48,299 nucleotides of DNA from Lacticaseibacillus manihotivorans DSM 13343 = JCM 12514 (GCF_001435035.1 NZ_AZEU01000100.1:1-48299); one strand, 5' to 3'. Positions 25,220 through 33,691 are shown, counted from the first letter of the stretch. Notes: a model not told the origin generated them from the letters alone. A program made the numbers and translations.

Positions 25220-28200
25220 TTGATAAAAACAGCACGGCGAACTTCAATCCTCGCCGCATTAATTGTAATGCTCGTCCAGCTTCTCGTTCCTGCCTCAATG
25301 GCTCTTGCCGCTAGCATGACCAACGTATTAGCAACAAATTGGGTTACAGGCTGGAAACTGAAAGCGTTCAACAATTCCTCATGGACGGACAATGGCATTT
25401 GGATGAAACAGATCGACGGCGGTAAACAGATTGCCTTTTGTGTCGAGCACGGTGTTGACCTCGACATGAGTGGATCTGAATATACGCCAAGTAGTTACTC
25501 CAATGCCAAGAAAGAGCGCTTAGCTGAGATTGCCTACTATGGGTACTACTCACAGCCTAGCGCCAAGAATTATGCCGTCACGCAGATGATGGTTTGGGAA
25601 GAACTGGGCGACACACTGGTCTCGAATCCATACAGCGCCTATGTCGCCGAGAAGAAGGCGATTCTCGCTAAGGTCTCGGCTCACGACAAGAAGCCATCTT
25701 TCAACGGCCAACAAGTCACACTTGCCATTGGGGATTCCATCACCTTGACGGACACTAATGGGCGACTAGCCGCTTTTGCCCAGCAAACAGCGAACACCGC
25801 AAATCTCAAGATTACGAAGTCCGGCAACAAGCTTACGCTGACGGCTACCGCCCAGTCTAAGGCTTCCGGTAAGGTGGCCTATGCAATCGCCAAGGCCGCT
25901 GACGTTGGTACCTCTTTTGTTTATACAAAGGGTTCCCAACAAAAGCTGGTCAACTTCAAGCTTTCCAGCAACGGCGAATTCAGCCTGCCGATCAAGGTCA
26001 ACCTGAACGGAAATCTGAAAGCCAAGAAAGTCGACGCCGACACCAATAAGGCCTTGCCCGGGGCAAAGCTCAAGTTCGCGTACAACGGCACTACCAAAGA
26101 AGTGACGACTAGTGCTGATGGCTATGCTGCCTTGAATGACTTGAAAGCTGGCACCAAAGTCACCGTCTCCGAAGTGACTGCACCGAACGGCTATGTGAAT
26201 AAGGGCGAACTCAAGGAAGTCACCATTGAACCCAACAAGACCATCGAAGTCGTTCTCGGTAACAAGGAACAGCTCGGTAACGTGACCCTTGCCAAGATTG
26301 GTAAAGAGTTCGGTAGCGATATGTTCAACGCCTACTACTCCCTGAACGGTGCAGTTTATGGAATCTACACCAGCACCGGCACACGGGTTGGCGCAATCAC
26401 GACCGATGGCAGCGGCAAGGGAACCTTGCAGAGTCTCAAGCTCGGTAGCTACTACGCGCTTGAAGAAAAAGCCCCTGCTGGCTACGTTCTAAACTCGGCT
26501 AAGCTGCCATTTGAATTGAAGTACGCTGGTCAAACCGTTTCGGTCACCACTGCGCACGTCGATACGACTGATCAAGAACAGCGCGGCACTGCCACAATTA
26601 TCAAGGAAGATGCCGTTACCGGTAAGCAGCCACAAGGCGCTGCCAGCCTTAACGGTGCTGTCTACGAACTCCATCGTGCGGCCGATGACAAGCTCGTGAA
26701 GTCAGTGACGATTGCCAACAATACAGCGTCCGTTTCTGGCTTGGAGCTGGACGATTACTACTGGCAAGAGGTCAAGGCGCCGACTGGCTACGTGCTTGAC
26801 CCACAAAAGCACGCCTTCAAGCTGGGTTACGCTGGTCAAAACGTCACCACTGCAACTGCCAGCACGACGGTTAAGGAACAAGTCATCACCGGTGACCTCG
26901 ATTTGCTCAAGTACGGGAACTACGACTGGTCAACGCAAGGCAAAGGCACTAAGCCGGTCATGCTCAAGGACACCCAGTTCACCGTCACCAGCAAAACTAC
27001 TGGTAAAGTTGTTCGCACTGGCCTCACCGATGCCCAAGGCTACGTGAAGTTCGCGGATCTACCTTATGACACCTACACCGTAACTGAAACCAAGACCCCA
27101 ACAGGCTATAACGGCATTAAGCCGTTCACAGTTGTTGTTGACGGCACCCAGAAGTCCCAACATTATAGCATCGAAAACAAGGTGATCGAAGAAAAGCTGC
27201 GGGTAGTCAAGGTTGATACCGAAACCGGGAAGACCGTGCTGCGCGCTGGCGCAATCTTCCGCATCAAGAACCTGCAAACCAACAAGTACGAAATTCAGCC
27301 AACTTCCGACAAGACCGGTACGACTGATAAGTTTGTGACCGACAACTCTGGCGAGCTGATTACCGCCGAAGCGCTTGGCTACGGCAAGTACCAACTCGAA
27401 GAAGTTCAAGCTCCAGAAGGCTATGTACTGGCTAAGGAACCAGCCAAGTTCACCATCGACGGCAGCCATAAGGACGGCATCGTGGTCATCAAATTTGCTG
27501 ACCTCTCCCAAAAGGGTGTCGCCACCTTGACCAAGACCGGGGCTACCCCAGTCGCTGTCGAAAAGGTTGAAACTGAATACGGTGACCAGTACAAGTTCAA
27601 GTACGACTACACCGCTCTCGCTGGTGCGACGTTTGAATTCCGTGCTGCCGAAGACATTACGACTGCTGACGGCACCATTCGTGCCCACAAGGGTGACGTG
27701 GTTGCCACTGGCACTACTGATGCTCAAGGCCAGATTCAAACCCCAGAACTCTATCTTGGCAAGTACACGGCTACCGAAGTTTCTGCGCCAAACGGGTTCA
27801 TTTTGAACACCGATCCGATTGCATTTGAACTCAAGTACGCTGGTCAAGAAGTGACGGTGACCTCAACCTCACTTGAAGCCAAGAACGACTTCCAGCAGCT
27901 TGACATCACACTCAACAAGCAAGAAGAAAGCATCACCGGCTGGAAGAACAACCTACCAGAAATTAAGAACGTCGCTGGTAATGGACAGGTCTTTGGGCTG
28001 TTCTCCATGGCCGCTACTAAGATCGGTGACACCGAGGTTCCCGCACAATCACTGCTCGCAACAACCACTGTCAAGGATGGGAAGGCTGCATTCGATGCGA
28101 TTCAGCTACCATTCGGCTACTACTACGTCAAGGAGCTCAATGCTGGTGAGAAGCACGACTTGAACACGACTATGTACGGCTTCCATTTCCACACCACCGA

Positions 28201-29038
28201 CAATGAGAAGATCAAACACATTGACCTCAATGACGGTAAGGTGATCGACAACAAGCTCCACGAAAACGAACTGTCATTCAAGAAGATCAATGAAGTTGCC
28301 ACGCTGGTTTCAGGTAAGGGTTACTCCTACGCGATGACCGGTAACGCTGCTGGCGCAGTCTTTGAACTGCTCGACGCTGATAAGAAGATCATTCAGACGA
28401 TCACTGTCGGTAAGGATTCCACCAGTTCCATTAAGCACCTGCCCGTGGGCACCTTCTATCTCCGTGAATCCAAGCCTTCTACCACTAACCTTGTCTTATC
28501 GAAGGAAACTCTCAAGCTCGTATCCACTAAGGACGGCGTGACGGTCTTTGATAGTAAGGACAAGCAGATTGGTGAGACCAAGGCTGACGCCAAGGAAACC
28601 ACAATTGCCTTTGAACTGACCAACGACTTGATCAAGGGCACAGGCGAACTGACCAAGACCGACGTTTCTACTGGGAAGCGGCTGCCAAACACCGGCATCC
28701 GCATTCTGGACGAAAACGGCAAGACGGTCGTATCTGGTCGCACAGACAAGAACGGGGTATTTTCCTTTGGCAATCTGCCTGCTGGTAAGTACAGCTTCCA
28801 AGAATACGATGCACCCAAGGGCTACGAAATTAGCGAAGCCCTCGTACCATTCGAGATCACTAAGGATGGTGAAATCGTGAAGGCCGTCATGACTGACAAG
28901 CAGACGCCTAAGCCTGGCCTCCCACAAACCGGTAACGCGACGTCCGGCTGGCTCATCGTCATCGGTGTGGTACTGCTGCTCGGCGTTCTCGCTGCAATGG
29001 TTGTGATCGGTGGTGCCAAGAAGAAAGACGGCAAGTAG
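25220..29038 (+). CDS. LPXTG surface adhesin with thioester domain and CnaB repeats
   Basis: A 1272-residue wall-anchored adhesin. It has a signal peptide (about 1-30), then a thioester-type domain with Cys74 in AFCVEHG and Gln122 in VTQMMVW, the pair that forms the internal thioester for covalent host binding. About nine SpaA/CnaB-type domains follow (about 255-1225), each with an early Lys and a late E-x-K-A-P-x-GY motif for isopeptide bonds. Then come LPQTG (residue 1234), a membrane helix and KKKDGK. No sortase is encoded nearby. The start is TTG 25220 with GGAGG 8 nt upstream; the upstream TTG at 25169 lacks a site. First gene of the conjugation module, so it may aid mating-pair adhesion or be cargo. 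Confidence 0.9.
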   Translation: MIKTARRTSILAALIVMLVQLLVPASMALAASMTNVLATNWVTGWKLKAFNNSSWTDNGIWMKQIDGGKQIAFCVEHGVDLDMSGSEYTPSSYSNAKKERLAEIAYYGYYSQPSAKNYAVTQMMVWEELGDTLVSNPYSAYVAEKKAILAKVSAHDKKPSFNGQQVTLAIGDSITLTDTNGRLAAFAQQTANTANLKITKSGNKLTLTATAQSKASGKVAYAIAKAADVGTSFVYTKGSQQKLVNFKLSSNGEFSLPIKVNLNGNLKAKKVDADTNKALPGAKLKFAYNGTTKEVTTSADGYAALNDLKAGTKVTVSEVTAPNGYVNKGELKEVTIEPNKTIEVVLGNKEQLGNVTLAKIGKEFGSDMFNAYYSLNGAVYGIYTSTGTRVGAITTDGSGKGTLQSLKLGSYYALEEKAPAGYVLNSAKLPFELKYAGQTVSVTTAHVDTTDQEQRGTATIIKEDAVTGKQPQGAASLNGAVYELHRAADDKLVKSVTIANNTASVSGLELDDYYWQEVKAPTGYVLDPQKHAFKLGYAGQNVTTATASTTVKEQVITGDLDLLKYGNYDWSTQGKGTKPVMLKDTQFTVTSKTTGKVVRTGLTDAQGYVKFADLPYDTYTVTETKTPTGYNGIKPFTVVVDGTQKSQHYSIENKVIEEKLRVVKVDTETGKTVLRAGAIFRIKNLQTNKYEIQPTSDKTGTTDKFVTDNSGELITAEALGYGKYQLEEVQAPEGYVLAKEPAKFTIDGSHKDGIVVIKFADLSQKGVATLTKTGATPVAVEKVETEYGDQYKFKYDYTALAGATFEFRAAEDITTADGTIRAHKGDVVATGTTDAQGQIQTPELYLGKYTATEVSAPNGFILNTDPIAFELKYAGQEVTVTSTSLEAKNDFQQLDITLNKQEESITGWKNNLPEIKNVAGNGQVFGLFSMAATKIGDTEVPAQSLLATTTVKDGKAAFDAIQLPFGYYYVKELNAGEKHDLNTTMYGFHFHTTDNEKIKHIDLNDGKVIDNKLHENELSFKKINEVATLVSGKGYSYAMTGNAAGAVFELLDADKKIIQTITVGKDSTSSIKHLPVGTFYLRESKPSTTNLVLSKETLKLVSTKDGVTVFDSKDKQIGETKADAKETTIAFELTNDLIKGTGELTKTDVSTGKRLPNTGIRILDENGKTVVSGRTDKNGVFSFGNLPAGKYSFQEYDAPKGYEISEALVPFEITKDGEIVKAVMTDKQTPKPGLPQTGNATSGWLIVIGVVLLLGVLAAMVVIGGAKKKDGK

Positions 29039-29039
29039 C

Positions 29040-29282
29040 ATGCGCATTTCTTCTATCAATATGTACCCGGATTCCGACGGCGACGTGCTGCTCCAAGGTG
29101 ACATCGTACTGGATCATGTACTCATCTTGAAAAACGTGAAGCTCATCGAAGGTCAGTATCGCTGGTATATCCAGTTTCCACGATACGCTGATGGTCGCAC
29201 GGTTCACCCAATCTCCAAATCATTTTACGACTACCTACTTCAACAAATAACCGAATACTATCAGCAAGCCACAGCCGAGTAG
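29040..29282 (+). CDS. SpoVG-family protein
   Basis: An 80-residue protein that begins one base after the adhesin stop. The opening MRISSINMYPDSDGDVLLQG, then VLILKNVKLIEG and WYIQFPRYADGRTVHPI, match SpoVG, a small DNA- or RNA-binding regulator. Chromosomal SpoVG controls virulence and envelope genes in Firmicutes, and copies are common at the head of conjugative modules. The ribosome site is weak, suggesting translation coupled to the adhesin. It may regulate the element's own operon (inference). Confidence 0.85.
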   Translation: MRISSINMYPDSDGDVLLQGDIVLDHVLILKNVKLIEGQYRWYIQFPRYADGRTVHPISKSFYDYLLQQITEYYQQATAE

Positions 29283-29324
29283 CCCAATTACCCGGCTTTT
29301 TGAATACGAAAGGAAGGCTACAAC

Positions 29325-29648
29325 ATGGAACTCAAATTTGTTGCACCAAACATTGAAAAGACGTTCGGCCACCTGTACTTCGGTTCGCTCAAGCGCGAAC
29401 TGTCAGAAGGTGATCGCGACAATCGTAAGGTTGTCTCCCGCACTTACGAGTTGTTCTCCGACTTGCAGCGCACCGACAACATTGAAATTACCATTCCGGC
29501 AAAGAAAGGTGACAAGGCCGAAAGCATTGAAGTTGATGCACCAGTCACCATCATCAAACCGCGAATTGCGACTGTTGGCTACCGGATCGGTGAACAAGCC
29601 TTTGTGCGCTACATCTGCAATGCCGACGATATTATCCCAGTCAAATAA
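29325..29648 (+). CDS. DUF961 family protein (YdcP/Orf23-like)
   Basis: A 107-residue protein of the DUF961 family found at the head of Tn916/ICEBs1 modules. FVAPNIEKTFGHLYFGSLKR and the RTYELFSDLQRTDNIEITIP segment are characteristic. In ICEBs1 the related YdcP/HelP-type proteins assist replication or DNA processing as helicase helpers. The exact role here is an inference. It starts 42 bp after spoVG with AAAGGAAGG upstream and is followed 19 bp later by a second family member. Confidence 0.88.
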   Translation: MELKFVAPNIEKTFGHLYFGSLKRELSEGDRDNRKVVSRTYELFSDLQRTDNIEITIPAKKGDKAESIEVDAPVTIIKPRIATVGYRIGEQAFVRYICNADDIIPVK

Positions 29649-29667
29649 AAGAAAAGAGGACCCCCAC

Positions 29668-30039
29668 ATGCGATTAGCAGAAGGCATCGTGATCGACTTA
29701 GAAGAAACCTTTGGCGTCTTGAAATTCTCCGGCCAACGCCGTGAACGCTTCGTCCAAGACGAAGACGGCAACCGTACCGACGACGTAAAGGAACGCACCT
29801 ACGATTTGAAATCCATGAAGCAAGGGATGATGATCCAAGTTTCAATTCCAGCAGAGGCTGGGGTCAAAGACTTCAAATACAACCAGATTGTGACCTTGGT
29901 TGACCCAGTGATCGACACTGTGGCGAACGCGAACTTCAACCGCGTTGAAACTTCGTGGTACATGAAGGCCAAGGATCTCGTGATTGCCACCGCACCGGTC
30001 AAGCCACAGGAGAAGCCAAACAACAATGACAAGAAATAG
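29668..30039 (+). CDS. DUF961 family protein (Orf22-like)
   Basis: A 123-residue second member of the DUF961 pair. MRLAEGIVIDLEETFGVLKF and RTYDLKSMKQGMMIQVSIP align with the protein encoded just upstream, indicating an old duplication as in Tn916 (orf23/orf22). The C-terminal tail is Pro/Lys/Asn-rich. ATG 29668 has GAGGA. A much longer frame starting at 29338 overlaps the previous gene and is not real. Confidence 0.87.
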   Translation: MRLAEGIVIDLEETFGVLKFSGQRRERFVQDEDGNRTDDVKERTYDLKSMKQGMMIQVSIPAEAGVKDFKYNQIVTLVDPVIDTVANANFNRVETSWYMKAKDLVIATAPVKPQEKPNNNDKK

Positions 30040-30113
30040 CTCACTGCCCCACTCCTCACGTGCGCCACCCGCTGCGGCGGTTGCTTACCACTAACGAAAG
30101 GAGTTGATCACAG

Positions 30114-30377
30114 ATGATGACTTCCACCCTGACCGTAGTTGGTCGTGAAGTATTAATTGACGACTATAACGAAGAAATCGACAACGACTACCGCCTTGAC
30201 CCAGACGAGATCCTTCAAGACATGGTGGAACTCATGGAAGAAAGCCCTGAATCCTACCAGCACCTGCATATCGACAGTGAACAGACCAATGACGGCATGA
30301 ATAAGCTGTTCTCGTTCACTTCATACGAGGGTGAAGATGGCTTGCGGCTCTCGTATCTGGGTGTCAGCGATGAATAG
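30114..30377 (+). CDS. Small acidic element protein, family copy A
   Basis: An 87-residue very acidic protein (MTSTLTVVGREVLIDDY..., ending LSYLGVSDE). I do not recognise a named family. It shares a layout with neighbours at 30392, 30645, 30987, 32909 and 33181: an N-terminal stretch ending in an aromatic D-Y, an acidic helix (LDPDEILQDMVELMEES), and a C-terminal strand pair FSFTSYEGEDGLRLSYLGV. ATG 30114 follows AAAGGAG. It is the first of a cluster between orf22 and tcpA. Acidic composition and closeness to ardA hint at DNA-mimic or antidefence roles, but that is inference. Confidence 0.75.
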   Translation: MMTSTLTVVGREVLIDDYNEEIDNDYRLDPDEILQDMVELMEESPESYQHLHIDSEQTNDGMNKLFSFTSYEGEDGLRLSYLGVSDE

Positions 30378-30391
30378 AAAGGACTGATGAC

Positions 30392-30644
30392 ATGGCACTA
30401 ACACTTAGAATTGAAGGCTTCTTTGAAGATTATCCAGCTTTGGTTGATCCTGATTATCACGACCCCCAGCCCGGACGCTTTGATCGACATGGTACTGATG
30501 GCCGCCGAACAGGCCAATCCCGATAAGCCGTTCTCCATCTGGGTAGACGGCGAATGTACCCGCGATCACGAATCCAAGGAGTTCAGCTTCAATATCGACA
30601 CCGAAGATCGACAACCCTCTATCAAATATTTAGGAGTGAAATAG
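30392..30644 (+). pseudogene. Small acidic element protein, family copy B, +1 frameshift
   Basis: ATG 30392 (after AAAGGACTG) opens a frame reading MALTLRIEGFFEDYPALVDP. It is shifted at a run of five C (30463-30467). Removing one C joins it to the second frame (SPDALIDMVLMAAEQANPDK... IKYLGVK, stop at 30644), giving an 83-residue protein that aligns with copy A over its whole length, including the terminal SIKYLGV versus LSYLGV. As given, the first frame ends after 44 residues. It is either a real mutation, a slippage site, or a homopolymer error in the assembly. Confidence 0.75.
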
Positions 30645-30974
30645 ATGAAAGACCCAGATTACGAGCTTTTACGCGATATCCGCTTAGTCAACATGAAGCA
30701 GTATTACAAGGACTACTTCGGGCTACTAGCCTTACCCGAGCACGAGGAAACTCTCGGTAGTTTGCTTGAGCCGGTTATTGAGGGTGCCGCGGAAGCATTA
30801 GAACATGATTTTGACACTTACAACGTTGGAGTGGGCTTCAATATTGATATGTATGGTGTGCAAACGCCACCTCACTGTTTTAACTTTGAAATCTATGCTG
30901 ACAATACACACAACCTAACCGTCATTTATGCTGGTTGCCAAACCGAATTTCCTGACGAAGCAGATGACGAATAA
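30645..30974 (+). CDS. Small acidic element protein, family copy C
   Basis: A 109-residue acidic protein starting immediately after the previous stop, with TAGGAG upstream. It has the family layout: MKQYYKDYFGLL near the N-terminus, an acidic helical middle (PEHEETLGSLLEPVIEGAAEA) and the C-terminal strand pair CFNFEIYADNTHNLTVIYAG. The middle is longer than in copies A and B. Function unknown. Tightly packed spacing places it in the same operon as tcpA. Confidence 0.72.
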   Translation: MKDPDYELLRDIRLVNMKQYYKDYFGLLALPEHEETLGSLLEPVIEGAAEALEHDFDTYNVGVGFNIDMYGVQTPPHCFNFEIYADNTHNLTVIYAGCQTEFPDEADDE

Positions 30975-30986
30975 AAGGAGAGTACG

Positions 30987-31529
30987 ATGCAACAATTAGA
31001 GATTATTGGTCTTTATGAATTTCTGAACCAATACTACGGCACTTCCACTCGTTACACTCCACAAGCAGACTATCTTATTACGGGCCTTTTCTGTCGCGCC
31101 AAGCGTGCACGACGTACAGGGCAGCCATTTATCAAACAAACTCGCGGCACAGAGTTCACAACTCACGGCAATGATGAAGTCTTCATATTTTCACTACATG
31201 AAGACCGGCATCGAGTAACGGTCAAATACGAACCGTGGGTTGCTCCAAGGCGTCCGTTACAAGGGATTCGCTTTGAAAATGTAGACGTCTTCTTGAATGC
31301 CTACAACTCTGTTATTCTCCAAAAAGCTTGCACTAAGCTTACAAAGGGCGGGCCATTGGGGTATCTGCTACATGAAATCGCCGAGTGTCAGCTATATCGT
31401 GAAGATGGATTCGTTCTCACAATGTCTGCCGAAGATGTCCGTCATCACCGAGATGACGCCCGCTTTTACTTTTCGCTTGAGCCGATAATCAACGGCGTAG
31501 CTTTTCAGTTTGTAAATGTTTATGTTTAA
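30987..31529 (+). CDS. Element protein with two copies of the small-protein module
   Basis: A 180-residue protein that looks like a fusion of two family modules. The first half runs from LYEFLNQYYG to VFIFSLHEDRHRVTVKYEPW, the second from VDVFLNAYNS to RFYFSLEPIINGVAFQFVNVYV. It is less acidic and has a basic patch (CRAKRARRTG) absent from the other copies. ATG 30987 has AAAAGGAGAG. Its end overlaps the start of tcpA (31516) by 14 bp, so its translation is coupled to the coupling protein. No known domain recognised. Confidence 0.72.
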   Translation: MQQLEIIGLYEFLNQYYGTSTRYTPQADYLITGLFCRAKRARRTGQPFIKQTRGTEFTTHGNDEVFIFSLHEDRHRVTVKYEPWVAPRRPLQGIRFENVDVFLNAYNSVILQKACTKLTKGGPLGYLLHEIAECQLYREDGFVLTMSAEDVRHHRDDARFYFSLEPIINGVAFQFVNVYV

Positions 31530-32919
31530 GAACATTTGGACCTATCGCGGTACGCGGGTCTATCCGCGTCAACGCAACCTGCTCTACAACACCGCTATGA
31601 CGGCCGTGATTTTCCTGTGGGTAACTGGCGCAGCTATCGCCTATTGGCCGCTGCTAAAACAAATCAACTGGAAATTCTTTAGTTGGCCGGACGTGGTGGC
31701 GCTGCCTTGGTCGTGGTTGCCGCTGATTATCAACAGTTTATGCACAGCACTACTCTTTAGTGCTGGCCTGTGGGTTTACCGAACTTGGTTTGCGGATTCC
31801 TACAAGCAGATGGAACACCGCCAGAAGCTTGCCCGCATGATCATCGAGAATAAGTGGTACCAGACTGACCAGTCCAACAGTGAGAGTTTCTTCAAGGACT
31901 TAGGCTCAACGCGCACCAAAGAGAGGATCTCGCACTTCCCCAAAATCTACTACCGGCTCAAGGACGGACTGATCCACGTCTCTGTTGAAATCGTCATGTC
32001 TTCTTATCAAGACCAGCTCCTGCACTTGGAAAAGAAGCTAGAGTCTGGTCTTTACTGTGAGCTGGTCGATAAGATTCTACACGATTCCTATGTCGAGTAC
32101 ACGTTGCTTTACGACACCATCGGCAAGCGTATTACCATCGCTGACGTGACCTGTGAACACGGCTCTATGCAGCTAATGGAAACTGTCGCTTGGCGCTATG
32201 ATGCGCTACCGCACATGTTGATCGCTGGTGGGACTGGCGGTGGGAAGACCTACTTCATTTTGACGTTGATCGAAGCGTTGCTGAAAGACGGTGCCCAGCT
32301 CACAATTCTTGACCCGAAAAACGCTGACCTCGCCGATCTGGCCGACGTGATGCCAGGGGTCTACTCGAAGAAGGAGGCTATGCTTGGTGCGCTTGAAACT
32401 TTCTATCAGGACATGATGGCGCGAAACGACAAGATGAAACAAATGGACGGTTACAAGACCGGCGAGAACTACGCCTATCTTGGACTACCCGCCCATTTTC
32501 TGATTTTTGATGAATACGTGGCCTTCATGGATATGCTTGGCCGCGATGCCATGCAGGTGATGTCCAAACTCAAGCAGATCGTTATGCTAGGGCGTCAAGC
32601 TGGCTTCTTTCTCGTGTTGGCTTGCCAACGGCCTGACGCTAAGTATCTCGGTGACGGGATTCGCGACCAGTTCATGTTCCGGGTTGCTCTTGGGCGCATG
32701 AGTGAGCTCGGCTATTCCATGATGTTCGGCGAAACCAATAAAGACTTTTTCCAGAAACCAATCAAGGGACGGGGCTATGTGGACACCGGCGGTAGCGTCA
32801 CCTCTGAATTTTACACGCCGCTAGTACCGCGCGGCTATGACTTCCTTACCGAAATCGGCGCCGCAGCCAATACCGTTCCCGCAACCACAACAGAAAAGGA
32901 GGTGCCGCATGAGCACTGA
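31516..32919 (+). CDS. tcpA: FtsK/SpoIIIE-type coupling ATPase TcpA (Orf21-like)
   Basis: A 467-residue coupling protein that brings the relaxase-DNA complex to the mating channel. Two N-terminal membrane helices (about 25-48 and 68-92) anchor it. The ATPase domain has Walker A GGTGGGKT (about 237-246), LTILDPKNADLADL and Walker B HFLIFDEYVAF (about 327). The arginine-rich ALGRMSEL region resembles FtsK-type motor cores. Length and order match Tn916 Orf21/ICEBs1 ConQ. Start may be 31516 or 31522; both overlap the previous gene, and neither has a strong ribosome site. Confidence 0.92.
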   Translation: MFMFKNIWTYRGTRVYPRQRNLLYNTAMTAVIFLWVTGAAIAYWPLLKQINWKFFSWPDVVALPWSWLPLIINSLCTALLFSAGLWVYRTWFADSYKQMEHRQKLARMIIENKWYQTDQSNSESFFKDLGSTRTKERISHFPKIYYRLKDGLIHVSVEIVMSSYQDQLLHLEKKLESGLYCELVDKILHDSYVEYTLLYDTIGKRITIADVTCEHGSMQLMETVAWRYDALPHMLIAGGTGGGKTYFILTLIEALLKDGAQLTILDPKNADLADLADVMPGVYSKKEAMLGALETFYQDMMARNDKMKQMDGYKTGENYAYLGLPAHFLIFDEYVAFMDMLGRDAMQVMSKLKQIVMLGRQAGFFLVLACQRPDAKYLGDGIRDQFMFRVALGRMSELGYSMMFGETNKDFFQKPIKGRGYVDTGGSVTSEFYTPLVPRGYDFLTEIGAAANTVPATTTEKEVPHEH

Positions 32920-33184
32920 TGTCAAAATCGAAAACCGTACGCAATTCCTCAACGACTTTCACGAGAACGTGCCCTTCCAGTCTGACGAAGACGCAGATGA
33001 CCAGCTGCAATGGATGGCAATGCATGCTCACGAGTACCCAGATTCACGAATCTGGATGGGTGCTCCCGGCGGACTGACCGCCGATCGTTTTCCGAAGCGC
33101 TTTTGGTTCAACGTCACCACTGGCGACGACGGTGGCTTAACCATGACTTACACCAACGTCGCAGATGAAGGTGATGAAGAATGA
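32909..33184 (+). CDS. Small acidic element protein, family copy E
   Basis: A 91-residue acidic protein starting inside the end of tcpA (11-bp overlap) with a strong AAAGGAGGTG site. The layout again fits the family: RTQFLNDFHENV, an acidic helix (SDEDADDQLQWMAMHAHEY) and the strand pair RFWFNVTTGDDGGLTMTYTNV, then an acidic tail. It overlaps the next family member by 4 bp (ATGA). Function unknown. Confidence 0.75.
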   Translation: MSTDVKIENRTQFLNDFHENVPFQSDEDADDQLQWMAMHAHEYPDSRIWMGAPGGLTADRFPKRFWFNVTTGDDGGLTMTYTNVADEGDEE

Positions 33185-33441
33185 CCACACCAAAATTCCA
33201 AAACAAAATGCAATTTGCGGAGGACTACGCCGCCCAGATCAAAAATGCCACCTTTGATGACGCTGAAGACGCCTTGATGGAGCTTTGCGACTACATCGAG
33301 CCGTGGGAAGACGGCAATCACTGGCTCGAACTGGTCGGCGACCGCACCATCTCAGGTAAGCCCGTCTACTTCTGGTTCACGGCTACCATGATGCAAACTG
33401 GCATGCAGCTCACTTACCATAGCTGGGCCCACCATTACTAA
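33181..33441 (+). CDS. Small acidic element protein, family copy F
   Basis: An 86-residue protein whose ATG overlaps the stop of copy E (ATGA). Family features: KMQFAEDYAAQI, an acidic helix DDAEDALMELCDYIEPW, and the strand pair YFWFTATMMQTGMQLTYHSW. It is the closest neighbour of copy E in sequence and spacing, so the two probably arose by tandem duplication. It is the last gene before oriT. Confidence 0.75.
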   Translation: MTTPKFQNKMQFAEDYAAQIKNATFDDAEDALMELCDYIEPWEDGNHWLELVGDRTISGKPVYFWFTATMMQTGMQLTYHSWAHHY

Positions 33442-33489
33442 TCAGATTCACGCCGTCATCAAGACAAACCCGTTGAAAGGAGCAAGACT

Positions 33490-33669
33490 ATGACTACCCA
33501 ATCTGTTCAGCAAGGCTGCACCCTGCCGCCACGCGCGGCGTGCAACGCGAAAGCCGCAAGCGTGAGTGGCAGCGGTCGGCGCCAGCCGACCGCTTACCCC
33601 CAGTACTCTAACAGGGGGGTATTAAATACAAAGTCTGTGCCTGAACACGGGGTGGAAAGGTTGATATGA
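33490..33669 (+). CDS. Possible 59-residue ORF spanning oriT
   Basis: ATG 33490 has an AAAGGAG site and opens a 59-codon frame across the entire oriT, ending at 33669. The product is basic, with segments such as GSGRRQPTAY and YSNRGVLN, and no known domain. The sequence is constrained by oriT hairpins, so the coding status is doubtful. The ribosome site is the main support. It may be a peptide, or translation may simply keep the region open. Confidence 0.4.
   Translation: MTTQSVQQGCTLPPRAACNAKAASVSGSGRRQPTAYPQYSNRGVLNTKSVPEHGVERLI
33571..33619 (+). other. Origin of transfer (oriT) of the Tn916/ICEBs1 type
   Basis: A perfect 10-bp hairpin AGCGGTCGGC/GCCGACCGCT (33571-33594) is followed by ACCCCC (33596-33601), then CTCTAACA and GGGGGGT (33614-33620). 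An ACCCCC-N-CTAACA-GGGGGGT block just upstream of mobT is the recognised oriT and nick region of ICEBs1 and Tn916, which MobT/NicK-type relaxases cut. The nick is expected in or beside the TCTAACA segment, by analogy. Confidence 0.85.
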
Positions 33670-33691
33670 CGGCGTTTGAATAGCAAAAAGC

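Noticed and set aside
27059-27847. 262-codon minus-strand ORF inside the adhesin gene
   Set aside because: Antisense shadow of the CnaB repeats caused by codon bias; no ribosome site or domain.
28496-29104. 202-codon minus-strand ORF at the adhesin 3' end
   Set aside because: Antisense to conserved coding sequence including LPQTG; no start signal.
29338-29667. 233-codon frame across both DUF961 genes
   Set aside because: The first half is an out-of-frame shadow of orf23; the real second gene starts at 29668 with its own ribosome site.
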